Made by a program: the position numbers and the translations under genes. Of a DNA stretch of 64,000 nucleotides, positions 11,940 through 23,541 are shown in pieces (the first letter of the stretch is position 1; the number at the start of each line of letters is the position of its first letter). Below the pieces are notes generated by a model that saw only the letters and a program-made list of their open reading frames with translations, made no database searches and was not told where the DNA came from. The DNA comes from Apostichopus japonicus (Eukaryota > Echinodermata > Holothuroidea > Aspidochirotida > Stichopodidae): NCBI RefSeq assembly GCF_037975245.1, contig NC_092564.1, positions 26,890,984 through 26,954,983 on the forward strand. The letters are read 5' to 3'.

Positions 11940-13715
11940 AAGCATCCTCACCAACTCCTTACCAACGAGAGAGTTTGTGATGCAGACGCTGTCCATCATA
12001 ATATTATGTTGTCCTTTGTCAAACGAGGTCATGTTTTGAATTTGGACCAACCTTACTAATTTAATTTCGAGGAGCTTGTTTAGTCACTAAGGGATTCGAT
12101 GTAATTTTTACCATCAAGGGATTCGATGTAATTATAGTGGTTATAATCTACGTACATGAAGAGGAAGTTTAATGGTTAGAGGCATCTGTAATGAACGTTA
12201 GTCAAGGGACGGACTCATGATTTAAAGCTGTGTAGGTGGATTTCCCTCCTTTGAAAGGCGCCCTTCTTAATTAGGCGTTATTTTAGAGGGCGTTTCAAAC
12301 CTGTCACTCGGCATATTGGTTTCACCCTTTATAATACTTAACGCCTAACCGTTTGTCAATGGAGTCATATAGCGGAAAGGAAAAGAGTGAGGCGTCCTTC
12401 TTATACTCACGTTTCTAAAAACATTTCAATCTCGATGCGGATATCAAAATCGACCTAACTACTGCACGAACATTCATAACATTTGAGTTGGCAAGCACAA
12501 TTGGATGATGCTGATGTGGTTAAATTGGGGCAGGGGGGGGGAGGGGTGGGAGGTAGTGCTACTAGATATATGTAATTGATCAAGCTCCCCATTGTTTATC
12601 GGGCATGAAGAGGAAGTCAAATGGCTGCCGAGTTGTGTCACTGGTTGTCCTTTTCAGCACTGTTGTAAACAAGTATACATGAACCGGGGAGAGCAAAATG
12701 TCTGCCTACCCGCACATGATTTTTAAACACGATATTTGAACCTACGAGATAGTAATTTGTAGTGTTCAAATACATTGTCAATGTTAATCTCTTTTCCTTC
12801 ATTCGAGTCGTCATAGATAAGGCACTATATATATTTTATTGAGACTTTTTCAAACGGGGAACTGTGACGCGTTTACGTGTAAAGCAAGGAAGTCTCTGTA
12901 ACTAGGTATTTCCTTGCAGTCATAACCATGTACTATACATCACAAGGTGTTAACGAAAGGTTAGGTGTACAATCGATATAGCAGTTTGTAGGCACCACTT
13001 TCTCTCTTCGAGTCCCTGTGTATTTCATATACACAAGCGGTAACATCATCTCAATATATACGGAGGGTCGATTTAACTGTCCCTCGTTAATATCGTCTGC
13101 TAAACCATATTACGTATTTGGCCTATTCGAGAATAATATATAGCGAATGTCATGTCACTATATCACTTGCCTATAGCTTAGAAAATTTCCAGTTTCAAAC
13201 AGTGAAACAAAAATGATAACTTTTTTTTTTAGTTTCCGATTTGCATTTTCGATATGAATATGAATGATGTACTCTGGGGAAACTGTCTATAGTCGCATAG
13301 AAAGGAATGAAATGATCGATTGGTTCCCTATATAAGCAATGTTCATTTGAGTTTCAGTAAGTCTCTGATCATTTTAAAATGAGTATTGTGAGTAACTCTC
13401 GGTATCTTTGGTAACATTCTTATCCTGCTTGATTGCATGGAAATTTTTGTTTTTGAAATTTTATTGAACGAATTCTAAGAAACCCCACACATTGTTAAGT
13501 CCATTCCATCCCACCCCACTCCACTCAACCCCATTTTAACGCCAAATAAATTTTCAATAGGCAAATTTTGTCATTTAATGTTCTAAGACAAAAATGAAAA
13601 AAATGAAAAAATAGTGAATACAATTAACGTGAAGGAATATAACTTTTCACTTCAGCAGCAAGATTTACAATTAATATAAGGTTACACTTTATATCCCTTG
13701 TTACTCATATTCACC
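11940..13715. other. gene-free stretch
   Basis: Nothing recognisable apart from a short direct duplication (AAGGGATTCGATGTAATT at about 12089 and 12117). Confidence 0.55.
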
Positions 13716-13806
13716 GGTCCTGTGGCCGAGTGGATAAAGGCGGTGGCATTTGAAGCAATATGGCTTAGCAATCGGGAGGTTCGGGGTTCAAATCCCGGCC
13801 GGGTCA
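13716..13806 (+). tRNA. tRNA-Ser-like pseudogene or SINE head
   Basis: Starts GGTCCTG and ends CCGGGTC (6 of 7 pairs), has a good D stem (GCC/GGC), a long variable region as in Ser/Leu tRNAs, and a perfect T loop (GGTTCAAATCC). The anticodon loop ATTTGAA would read TGA (Ser), but the anticodon stem pairs poorly. Likely tRNA-derived rather than active. Confidence 0.5.
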
Positions 13807-14418
13807 AAATATACGGTGGGTTAGAGCAATCTACGGTTTTCCCATCGGAAATGAACTTTCTAAATTGAAAAGATTCCAATTTTAAGTTAAAATGTTGAAT
13901 TGGAAGCCATCCGACGTGTAAGTTGTAATCTAATCCATAAGCCGTTGCGGGTTTCTCTCACATTTTTGTTCGCTTAAGCGTCGTAAAAACAACTGCTGCT
14001 GAGTATTATTATTATTATTTAGGCCTGATATACATACAACGGTTATGCATTTTTTTTCATATAGACCTTCAAAACTTCCTATATAGTAGTCCCATAGGCG
14101 CGCCATTCGTAAGCAATTCGGTCTTCCAAGTGAAAACACGCTCTCTTTGTCGAAATTAATTAAGAGCAAACGCAGTAACATAGCAGTGTCTATTATTCAC
14201 CAAGTTTATTAGTCACATAGAAACCCCTTACAGGACATAAATTTGGTTCTGATTCCATCTTTAAGAAAAGTTTAAAAAAAGACGAAAAAGAAAAAAAAAA
14301 GAAATGAAAAGAAAAAGAAACCCCGTATGTTAGCGGCTCTATACTTCCTACGTAATCACGAGTTCTAATATTGTTGAATTTATGTTAACTATCCTTATTT
14401 GCAAGGTTGATGACATAC

Positions 14419-14569
14419 CAAAATGTTTTGAACAAGCCACACAAACCAGAAATAAAAACACACTAAGAAAGCAAGCTAACAACACAACAATCAAAGAATA
14501 CACCTCGACGTTGGTGACTTCCTCGGTCACAGAAATTCTCAATTGCCTGCCTTCCTGTTTATCAGTCAT
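14419..14569 (-). CDS. candidate first coding exon, N-terminal membrane anchor
   Basis: ATG at 14569 opens a 151-nt frame ending at a good donor (GTATGT), phase 1. It encodes about 24 polar residues, then one strong hydrophobic segment (LIVVLLACFLSVFLFLVCVA) followed by CSKHF. The layout suits a single-pass protein with a short N-terminal cytoplasmic part, or a long signal anchor. No downstream exon was recognised between here and 11 kb, so the gene is unidentified. It could also be chance. Confidence 0.35.
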
Positions 14570-14599
14570 GACGTCAAGACGGAAAGGGCGCCCTCGATA

Positions 14600-16300
14600 G
14601 TAATTTGTACGCCTTAGCTTACTTGAGTTCCATTTCGACTCCAGGTGAAAACGCGGACTGACATATACTTAAGAGGACGGAATTTGTTAATATTTGCTCA
14701 AAAAAAGAGATTTTTTGTTGATTTGTTGTCGTTGCTATTGTTATTGTTATTTATGGGAAGGAATGTATTGAGCTGCTATTGTGTATTAGGGATACGTACA
14801 CATAAATATGAGGAATGTTTATTTCAACGAGCGATATAGATGGAATTTTTATCTGGTGGGAATTCTATACCTACATTTAACGGTAGCAAAGGACGCGTGT
14901 GATAAGTAAGTTATGTTTCATGAGTTCATTCTTAATCACTTTATACGATAGGAATTAGTTTATTATCGGTATAGCCTATACCGCCCAATATATACACTAT
15001 AGCAAGTACATATACATTCAATGTGCATTTATGTGCATGTGTATACATACAGCGTGTACTGTACAAAGAATAAATGACTGTATAGAGGTAGTGTTTTGAA
15101 TTACAGCAGTTTAATTCATATCCAGATTAATATTTCGGAACCACCTGGTTCCTCTCTCAAATTTCAAGTGAAGCAGCGAACGTAAAGTATTACCTTTTGA
15201 AAAGTTACTGTTCTAATAAATTACATACGCTTACAACATTTAAGTGTATAAAATGCAGTGAATACGCGTGAGCGCGTAATCCACGCGCAATCCGGCGTAA
15301 ACGTTTGTATATAAACTCAGTCGTTTACTTACAAATTCCACACTAATCCGTGAACATTGTCATTGTTTTATCGACATTTTTTGCTTCAAAATTTCGGCTT
15401 TTTGTCAATATATCAAAAGAAAAAAAAAAAGAATTCGCAAAAAGTAAAAGAAAACGAAAACAGTTTTATGACTTTATTGCCTGGCTAACTAAAACATCCA
15501 ATTAACTGATTTAGCACTGCCGTGTAGTGCTTCCTTTCATTGAAAAATTGAGGGGGTAGATGCCTCTGCCCTCGTAACACACACGCACACACTGACACTT
15601 TGAAAATTGGGCCGGGGAGGGGGAACCCCTCCTTCGTTAGTGCACCTATATGTCGACTACAGTATTGGTTCATTTGATTTACTACGATGCTCAATTCATT
15701 AGCTTTTCTAGAAGAAACATGAAATGTTAGGAAGAGTGGCAGTTGATACGTGTCGTATATGGAGTGACCATTATTTGACTTTGTAGCATATTTGCGGTCA
15801 ATTACTTATGATCTTTAAATGGGCTGTTTCTCTATGAGTATAGTGTAGTACATTATATTGTATGCTACTGCATAACGATGGTATAGGAGAATATACGGTA
15901 GGCCTTAAAACCTAAGCAGCCTGGGAATTTGAACAAGTCACAACACTTAAATTTGTTCAGATAAGGTGTTTTTAAATGATCGAGTTTACCAAGCCGGATG
16001 TAAAACAGTCTAAGAAACATTCTGCCTTCCGGTTATTATGCCATTCCTCAACTCCTTTGTTCCATGTTACTGAACTCTCTTTGCGGTGACTTAATTGACT
16101 TTAAAATCGACGAGTATAATATTCCGGATTATCTTACTTCATTACGGTAACCATTTTAACGGAAGTCGTCTATTGGGGTAAATTAATCCTCTAAAATGTT
16201 TAGCAAGATACAGAAAACAATATAGTCTCCACTGCAGTCGCTTTGTGTAGTTTCCGATAGCAACTTCTTCAAATTCAGAATTATGCTCCAACCCAATAGC
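14600..16300. other. gene-free stretch
   Basis: AT-rich, no supported exon or repeat family. Confidence 0.5.
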
Positions 16301-16306
16301 CCGCCC

Positions 16307-16774
16307 GTATGGAAAGCCATTTTAACATTTAATCGGGAATTTTAGATATCTGAAATTGTTTCTTATTTCAGATATCTGAAATTGAATTCGAGATATCTAA
16401 AATAGATTTCGAGATATCTAGAATTCTAATTCATATATCTGAAATTAAATTCGAGATATCTTAAATTGAATTCGAGATATCTAAAATAGATTTCGAGATA
16501 TCTGAAATTCTAATTCAGATATCTGAAATTCAATTCGAGATATCTGAAATTGAATTCGAGATATCTGAAATTGAATTCGAGATATCTCGAATTCAATTTC
16601 AGATATCTGAAATTCCCTGGTATTTCGAGATATCTGAAATTGATTTTAAGATATCTGCAATTATTTGTAGATATCTGAAATAAATTGTAGATATCTGTAA
16701 TTTAATTTGAGATATCTGAAATTATTTCGAGATATCTGAAATTCCTTATTAAATGTTAAAACGGCTTTCCATAC
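16307..16774. mobile_element. palindromic GATATC element, copy 2
   Basis: Ends GTATGGAAAGCC / GGCTTTCCATAC with longer matching ends through ATTTTAACATTTAAT, flanked by an exact 8-bp duplication GCCCGCCC (16299-16306 and 16775-16782). The interior is about 20 units of AGATATCTGAAATT and its complement in both orientations. No coding capacity. Confidence 0.93.
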
Positions 16775-16984
16775 GCCCGCCCGACCCCTGATCAACACGC
16801 ACAACAACCCTTGCTTTCTGGGTCGTGGTTACAAAATCACATACACCTCACAAGGGTGATGATGATACAGTCGTGGAGGTTGTGGGACGAACATCCATAA
16901 TTTTCATCAGCTAAGTCAATTTTGCTGTGTAGGAACACATATGAAGATACTATCGTTGTGTAGACTCAGCCGCATTGAGCGATC

Positions 16985-17115
16985 TCAGACGATGTTGCAT
17001 ACTCACTGCATGGGGGTAGTCACTGCATGGGGGTAGTCACTACATGGGGGTAGTCACTACATGGGGGTAGTGACTACATGGGGGTAGTCACTGCATGGGG
17101 GTAGTCACTGCATGG
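16985..17115. repeat. minisatellite, 18-bp unit
   Basis: About seven copies of CACTGCATGGGGGTAGT-type units. Confidence 0.9.
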
Positions 17116-17535
17116 GGCACAGTAGATGTATCGAGAATAGCCAATGTATGGGGTGGGGATACCCTCTTATGGGGGTACACACTATCTGGGAATACACACT
17201 GTATAGGTATCCACTGAACGTGAGATAATTACTGTGTGTAGGGGGGGGGTGGGAATTCTGACTGTTTAATCCGTAGAGTTAGAATGCTTCTAAGATGTTG
17301 GTTCCTCCATTAATGTGGCCGACGGGGAGATTTTTACTTAGTTTCCTTTTTAGGTTGCTTTGGTTGGAAATGTCAGTTTGATGTGATAATACAGGTAGAC
17401 CTCGGTCAAGTGTGAGTGGGTAAAATGATTTCCGCGAGAATGAGATTCATTTCCTTGTTATTGTTTGTTATAATTTCCTTGCTGTTTTAGTTGTGGTTTT
17501 AATTGATGTTTTCTGATTGTGTTATTGTTTCCCAG

Positions 17536-19580
17536 GTACAAAAATGAACCGGAATCCGCTTGGCCGAGTTTGCCCAAATATTGCAGAGAGTATTTGCAGA
17601 ACCAGATTAAAAACCCTGGCAAATATTGTAAGTGTTTATTCATTGAATCTATCCATGGGCCTCTATGGGTACTTATATGGGGGAGGGGGGTATACATGAT
17701 TATCTATGGGTATACATTGGCATCTATAGGTAGACGTGGGCATCTATGGGTATACATGGGCATATGTGGGTATTCATGGGCATCTATGGTATATATGGGC
17801 ATTTATGGGTATATATGGTTAATGGTTATACATGGTTATCTGGTGGAGAATGTGGAACCGTCGGACCAGCTTGTGTGCTTGTTTGGTGTCAGTTACGTAA
17901 TATAAAACTTGCCAGGTCAGGTATACAGTAAGTCTATGGTAGGAAACGGATATGGTTTAGGCCGGTCATGTTGGGAGGACCATGAGGGGTAAACGTCCCT
18001 GTTTGCTATGTGCTGAGAATTGATTACCACGTTTCACCGTTGCGAAGTTGATTGGCCTATAAACAACATTTACGAAGTTGGTTTAAAGTGTGATCATTTA
18101 CAAATTTGTGTATTTTACGTTGAAATTACAACTTTTTGGGCTTACTCTAACCAAGTCGTGAAACATTGAGGCAGAAGAATTTGGATACCTCCAAGTGTTA
18201 TCAAGAAATCTATTTGCTACAATTTAGATTGCCCTCATTATTTTATCAACCATTTATATGAACACAAAAAAATTTTGGGAAAATATTATATAAATTAGGC
18301 AAAACTACAACTGTAGTCAGTTCCTTGTTACGTCAAAAGTTGACGACTTTAGGACTCGGTGCTTGACACTGTTTTAAATATCTATTCCGACGGCATTTGA
18401 ATTCGTTTGTACAAGCCATGCATTTTTTTCCTCGATGCGCGTATCATTGTCATCTTCACTTTTAGTTCCAGCAGACACTGCGACACAGAGTACCGTGACG
18501 TCGGGTAGTGAGCCGCCGTTAAATTTTGGCGAAAGGGAGGTAGAAATTGAGATCGAGACCGAGGGAAAGAACAAACAGAAAGAGAAGGATTCTGAGATGG
18601 AATTGGAGATCCAAAGCGAATCTGACTACGAGATGGATCTGGAGTGTCTCGGAAAGGCCTGTCAGAAAGGTATTAGTACCGTACTCCACTTGTATAATGT
18701 AAAAGGAACGTATACCCCCCCCCACCCCCTCCCCCAGTCATGACGAATAAATCTGCTTTACAGCTTGTACATGTGTGGTTCATTGACAGTTATTTCAACC
18801 TATTTAACATCGTGTAATTTTAACGCTGATTATGTCGTCTATACATAAAAAAATATATATATGATGAAGTCAACATTGGCAAAGGAAGCTGTTGGTTAGA
18901 CTTGGATTTGAACCATCCAGTAGGATGGACGGAATGCAATGATTCAGAACGGGAAACCGCAAGCCTCATCCGACAAATAGTTTCGGGTGGCGGCTAGTAG
19001 TGTTAGCAAAGTAAACTGACCGTTGTTGTACGTCACCGTTAATGCACTGGCGTGTAGCAATGGTGGTTTAAGTTGAATAATGTGTAAACCTTTGCACTTT
19101 CGTGTTTTGTGATAAATGTGGCTGTGCATGGCCACAACCATGTGTCACAGTAGCGAGTGTGTTGTAAAAGATCGGTTACGTACTGGATCCCGCGGCGTTA
19201 TCATTTCGGTACATAAGTTGTCCCATCATGGCATCACACATTACCTATCTCCATACAACTACTGCACTCTCATTTACGATATGTTCTTTTCATGTAAATA
19301 ACAATAATAACTTTCACTTCTTTCTATTTATTTATTTACTATTATTATTCAGACGGTAAAAGTGAATCGGGCCAAACCGACCGAGGAAGTCCGTCTTCCC
19401 GTTTACATCTTGAATTATTACGAACAATCGCGGTTCTTTGTATGACAGCCGTAGCCGTTTTGACGATTATCGTTCTGGCCACAGCAATATTCTGTGTCCT
19501 TAAAAGAAGAGAAAATAGAAGAAACAATCAGGAGGAAAGGTAAATATAGGTTTATTCATATTATTTGCATTATTTGTATT

Positions 19581-19678
<98 letters not shown>

Positions 19679-20837
19679 TATATTATATTATATTTATATA
19701 TATATATATATATACACATACATATAAATGTATATATATGTATATATATATAGATATTTATCTTCCTCTTAGTGGCGGTTGGGTCAACCAACCGGCAAGA
19801 GAAACATGGATGAAACTAATGCACCTAAATTACATTTTCAAGTTTTGTTTCTAGAAATAGCAACAGCAGTTAGTGTTATACAGTAACTGAAAAGTAATAG
19901 AAACTGATAGCAAATTGTTCACAAGGTTTTTGTGTGTGTTCTTTCTGCTCCTACAGGAAAGACCTTGGTAGAAGACATATGGGTGGACACCGGGGTTACC
20001 ATGGTGAAAACAAAGGTAAGTAACTCACGATAACTTTTAAATATCGTACGCACCAGTAAATTGATCACTAGACTACTGTTATTCCAGTTAGTAAGGATGG
20101 TGATACAGTTACTTTCGGGGGGGGGGGGTGTTAGGGGCGGGTAATGATGGGGATAGTTACATTCGGGGGGGTGTTAGGGGCGGGTAAGGATGGAGATACA
20201 GTTACATTCGGGGGGGGGGGGTGTTAGGGGCGGGTAAGGATGGAGATAGTTACATTGGGGGGGGGGGGGGTGTTAGGGGCGATAAGGATGGAGATACAGT
20301 TACGTTCAGACGGATATTTTTCCTCTTTACTGTCTCCTTATCTGAACAGGGTCCCCATCAATCGGTAATATACCAATCAACCAATCACAGAACAACGAGC
20401 CAGAGCCAGGTGGCCTGCAGCAAAGGCAGTTGGCTGAGTATCACGAGGCCACCCCTGTTTCTAGCAGACGTCATAGTCCTGCAGTGATGGCCGCGCCTCC
20501 ACGGGGCGAACCGGAATACAGCCTCGTCGTCGAGACACAATATGCGTCTATTGACGATGACGTTATAGCCTCAGGAACAGCGAAAGGGCATTATTACTTC
20601 AAACTCGACAGTGAAGCATCGAAATTTTCACAACAAAGTGATCGCTCTGCACCCAACAGCCAGCCTTCGGATTCATCAGCACGGACATTGCTTCCTCCCA
20701 GCACACCCTCCCGTGAGTCACCTTTGAGCGGGTCGTTAACAAATTCGCAGTACGACCACCTAGACCACAGTGGTAACCATCGGACGCCAACCGTTGCTAC
20801 AGGCGGCACGTGTTATGACGTATTAGACCTTAAATAG
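17536..20837 (+). CDS. single-pass receptor 2 with ITSM/ITIM-like cytoplasmic tail (5' end not resolved)
   Basis: Exons with matching phases: 17536-17627, 18475-18669, 19353-19539, 19957-20015 and 20350-20837 (stop TAG). Exon 1 of this set carries one Cys; exon 2 is very acidic, with repeated Glu and Ser, and ends with two Cys. The third encodes the membrane helix ([20 protein letters not shown]) followed by KRRENRR. The fourth is a 59-nt Gly/His/Arg-rich exon. The last is a 162-codon tail with EYSLV, TQYASI (fits the ITSM pattern T-x-Y-x-x-V/I), YYFKL, SQYDHL (fits ITIM S/I/V/L-x-Y-x-x-L/V/I) and CYDVL close to the end. Such motifs bind SH2 proteins when phosphorylated in known immune receptors; that role here is inference. 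A polyadenylation signal AATAAA lies at 21136. The signal-peptide exon was not found; a possible upstream exon at 11328-11517 has a compatible phase. Exon phases around the membrane exon equal those of receptor 1. Confidence 0.8.
17640..17840. repeat. minisatellite, CATCTATGGGTATACATGGG type
   Basis: Degenerate units in the intron after 17627; the overlapping open frames on the plus strand are repeat shadows beyond the exon. Confidence 0.85.
19583..19752. repeat. TA microsatellite
   Basis: Long alternating TA tract just downstream of the membrane exon of receptor 2. Confidence 0.98.
20090..20305. repeat. G-rich tandem repeat, about 55-bp unit
   Basis: Four units of the form GGATGGAGATACAGTTACATT followed by a run of 8-12 G and TGTTAGGGGCG, just before the tail exon of receptor 2. 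Confidence 0.92.
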
Positions 20838-21135
20838 TAACACAAACTGCTATCTTCAACTTGATAGATAAAGATCTCTTCCAAGAACTTTCAGTTCAAC
20901 GCCGGACAATAACATCACTGGCCCCTCTCATTCTTCTCGGCACTCGTCGTTACATGAACCGTATGCGTTATTCACGACAGCACTGAGACCCATTAATCTG
21001 TCTTTACTCTTAATTCCACAAACTAAAATATATACCAACTTCCTACCCGTGACGTTTCAAATGTGGATGTTTCACATTTCAAACACAGTAAAACGTACTG
21101 CCTAACAGTTCAAACCTTTCTTATTTGGAAAAATT

Positions 21136-21141
21136 AATAAA
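21136..21141 (+). terminator. polyadenylation signal of receptor 2
   Basis: AATAAA about 300 bp after the stop codon; position and sequence only. Confidence 0.5.
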
Positions 21142-21199
21142 TAATAAACTCAATTAACATAGGTTATATACGTAGCGTTTGTTGTTGGGCTTTTCTGGT

Positions 21200-23490
21200 C
21201 ACATGTTTAGTTGGATGTTCGTCGCGTATATTAAGCAACTATTGATCAATATTTACGTTAATCGTGAATTATCAATTATGTAAATAAGTGCACGAACAAT
21301 TTTTGTTTTTGTTTTATTCGTCTTATAAAGGAGCAGCAACTGTTTTTTAAAATTTAAAATTTTATTTAACAAACCTATTTTATTACAAAACTATTTTGTT
21401 ATTAATGAAGAATAATATAGGCAATCCAAAATATTTATGGATCCCAAAAACTTTCTCTTATCTCGGCTACTAATTCTTAACGGTCTTTTCAAACAATTAA
21501 CCGCTATTAAGTGTCCCACATGGGGTGGGGTGGGCGAGTGGCGGGGTGGGCGGATGGGGGTTTCGCATTGAGGAAGCATTGCGCCGACTAGTACTAAGCG
21601 GACAGTGCACTCAGCTACACTATCACATTAATGTGACGCCATTCGTCAAGGTACATTCCATTTTTTTTCTTTCTATATTATGATTGTCTATAGTAACAGA
21701 TCAAAAGATTAGACAGATTCGTTCTATATAAAGAACGGATTTACATCAACAATCGGTTATAGCATGACCGAGAGAGGAAGTAGGTTATCTTGAATACCAA
21801 TACAAATCATAATAACTAGTTTAAAAACTACACTCGATCGTATCGATTCCCTCATGTGCGATATAAGAAGGTTCCTCCTATATATATACTGTGACCTTTT
21901 AAATACCTAAATCCATATCCAACCTTATAATGAAATATAAAATAACTTCTTGTTTTTTTTACTACTTTAATAGAAGATGAGAGATAAAGAGGTTCATTAA
22001 TTGAGAACAGTTGATAACTTGAAAGCGGAACCCGGATGTAAAGAACCTTTCACTTCCGGAAATAGTACACTTTTCATTTGGAAGTCTTCACATAAATGTT
22101 AAAAGGCTGTTGTAATCCAGTAAAGTTTCTTTATGTTACGATCATTTACTGGTTTCTGATACAACCTGGCGAAATAGATTCCTTCCGTGGTGAGTAAACC
22201 TCTTAACTACAAATCTGGATTCTAATAGACTTGTCCATGTTAGGCCCCCTTATATAGGTCTAACCACTATTTGTTGCTTATATTTGAAAATATTAATATA
22301 TTAATATAAAATCTTTATTTAGATTCTCTTTATTACCTTGTAAGGTATATTTCGAGATAAAAAAAACAGACAAAGCTCTATTGTTTTACGTGTCCAGGCA
22401 GCAGATGCTAGTTAATTGGTATGAGTTAAGCTTGTGTGTTTTACACTTATTGAACGAATGATTTTCAGGTGTAACTTTTTCACGACAGTCTGTATATAGG
22501 TATTACCTTCCACTCTGCTCTCCCTGCCCAAATATGCATTATTCAGTAACTTGTTTAACATATAACCAGTTCGTCCGGGGAGTTCTAGTTCTGAGTTATA
22601 GTACCTAATATGCCAAGATATTTATATCAAAGAAAAGAAAGTTAAGGCCTATTCATAAGTGTACACATACGTACTTTTTAAAGATATTCAAGTTAGATAG
22701 AGTATTAAAGATATTTAACATATTTTATCTATATTGTTAGAATATCCTATCTCGCAGTAGCCCAACAATTCTATTTTGCTTTGTTGTTACCGCACGCAAG
22801 CATGTGACGATCCGAAAGAGGGTGTGGTGTTGGTGGTTGGGAGGGGAAGGGTGGGTGGGGGGGTGGGGGGGGGGGCGGTGGCAGGGTTTGAGGTTTGGTA
22901 CTTAGTGCATTTTCTGTATCGTCGCACTACTTCAATCTACCAAGGGTGTAGCAATAGATGACAAGTAGGCAGCCAATCGCGTAACAGAGCGCCACTGAAC
23001 CAAGACGGTTCGAAATATCTCTTAAAAATTTCAATTCACTTCAATTCAAATGAAATCGCTGTGAATCTGTAATGTTCCCGTCACTTCTTTTCTATAGGAA
23101 CATACTTTAATGTGAAGTTTGGTGATAACCAATCACGGTAACATTCAGATTGTAATTGTTGGAAACGAAATCATTGCCGAATTTGATTTTAATTTGCTGA
23201 TTCATTAAACTAAGAAAGAAGATAGAAAGAAAGAAAGATAATGATAGAACAAGAGAGAAACTAAAAAAACAAAACAAAAAAACAGGAAGGGAAAATTTCG
23301 AGTAGAATTGCGTAACTTAATGTTGGCTTATATGATACAAACAACGAAACCTTGACTAGACCAAAGACATCCTTCCGTGTGTACTGCGCAAGCTCTGTAC
23401 AAGTCATCATATCAAAGCCAATGAAATATGTTTATTTCTGTCTATCGTTGCATTTCATTCAGTCATTCATTCCGTGTTTCCGTATCTTGC
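21200..23490. other. intergenic, receptor 2 to secreted gene
   Basis: AT-rich with G-rich patches (22830-22890) and a purine tract (23215-23290). No coding exon recognised. Confidence 0.55.
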
Positions 23491-23541
23491 AGGTTACTCA
23501 TCTCTACAGTTACATATTTGAAATTTTGAAGAGTGATTTTC

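Noticed and set aside
12657-12722. Cys-containing plus-strand stretch after a CAG acceptor
   Set aside because: No usable donor before a stop codon.
13930-14181. Minus-strand 83-codon frame
   Set aside because: Runs through an AAT repeat and has no splice sites matching the exon at 14419; probably repeat-derived.
16985-17115. Regular spacing suggested a CRISPR-like array
   Set aside because: Units abut with no unique spacers; an ordinary minisatellite in eukaryotic DNA.
17356-17396. Short Cys-containing exon before 17536
   Set aside because: Good acceptor, but it ends in a phase that does not fit the exon at 17536.
19494-19791. Ile/Tyr-only frames on both strands
   Set aside because: TA microsatellite.
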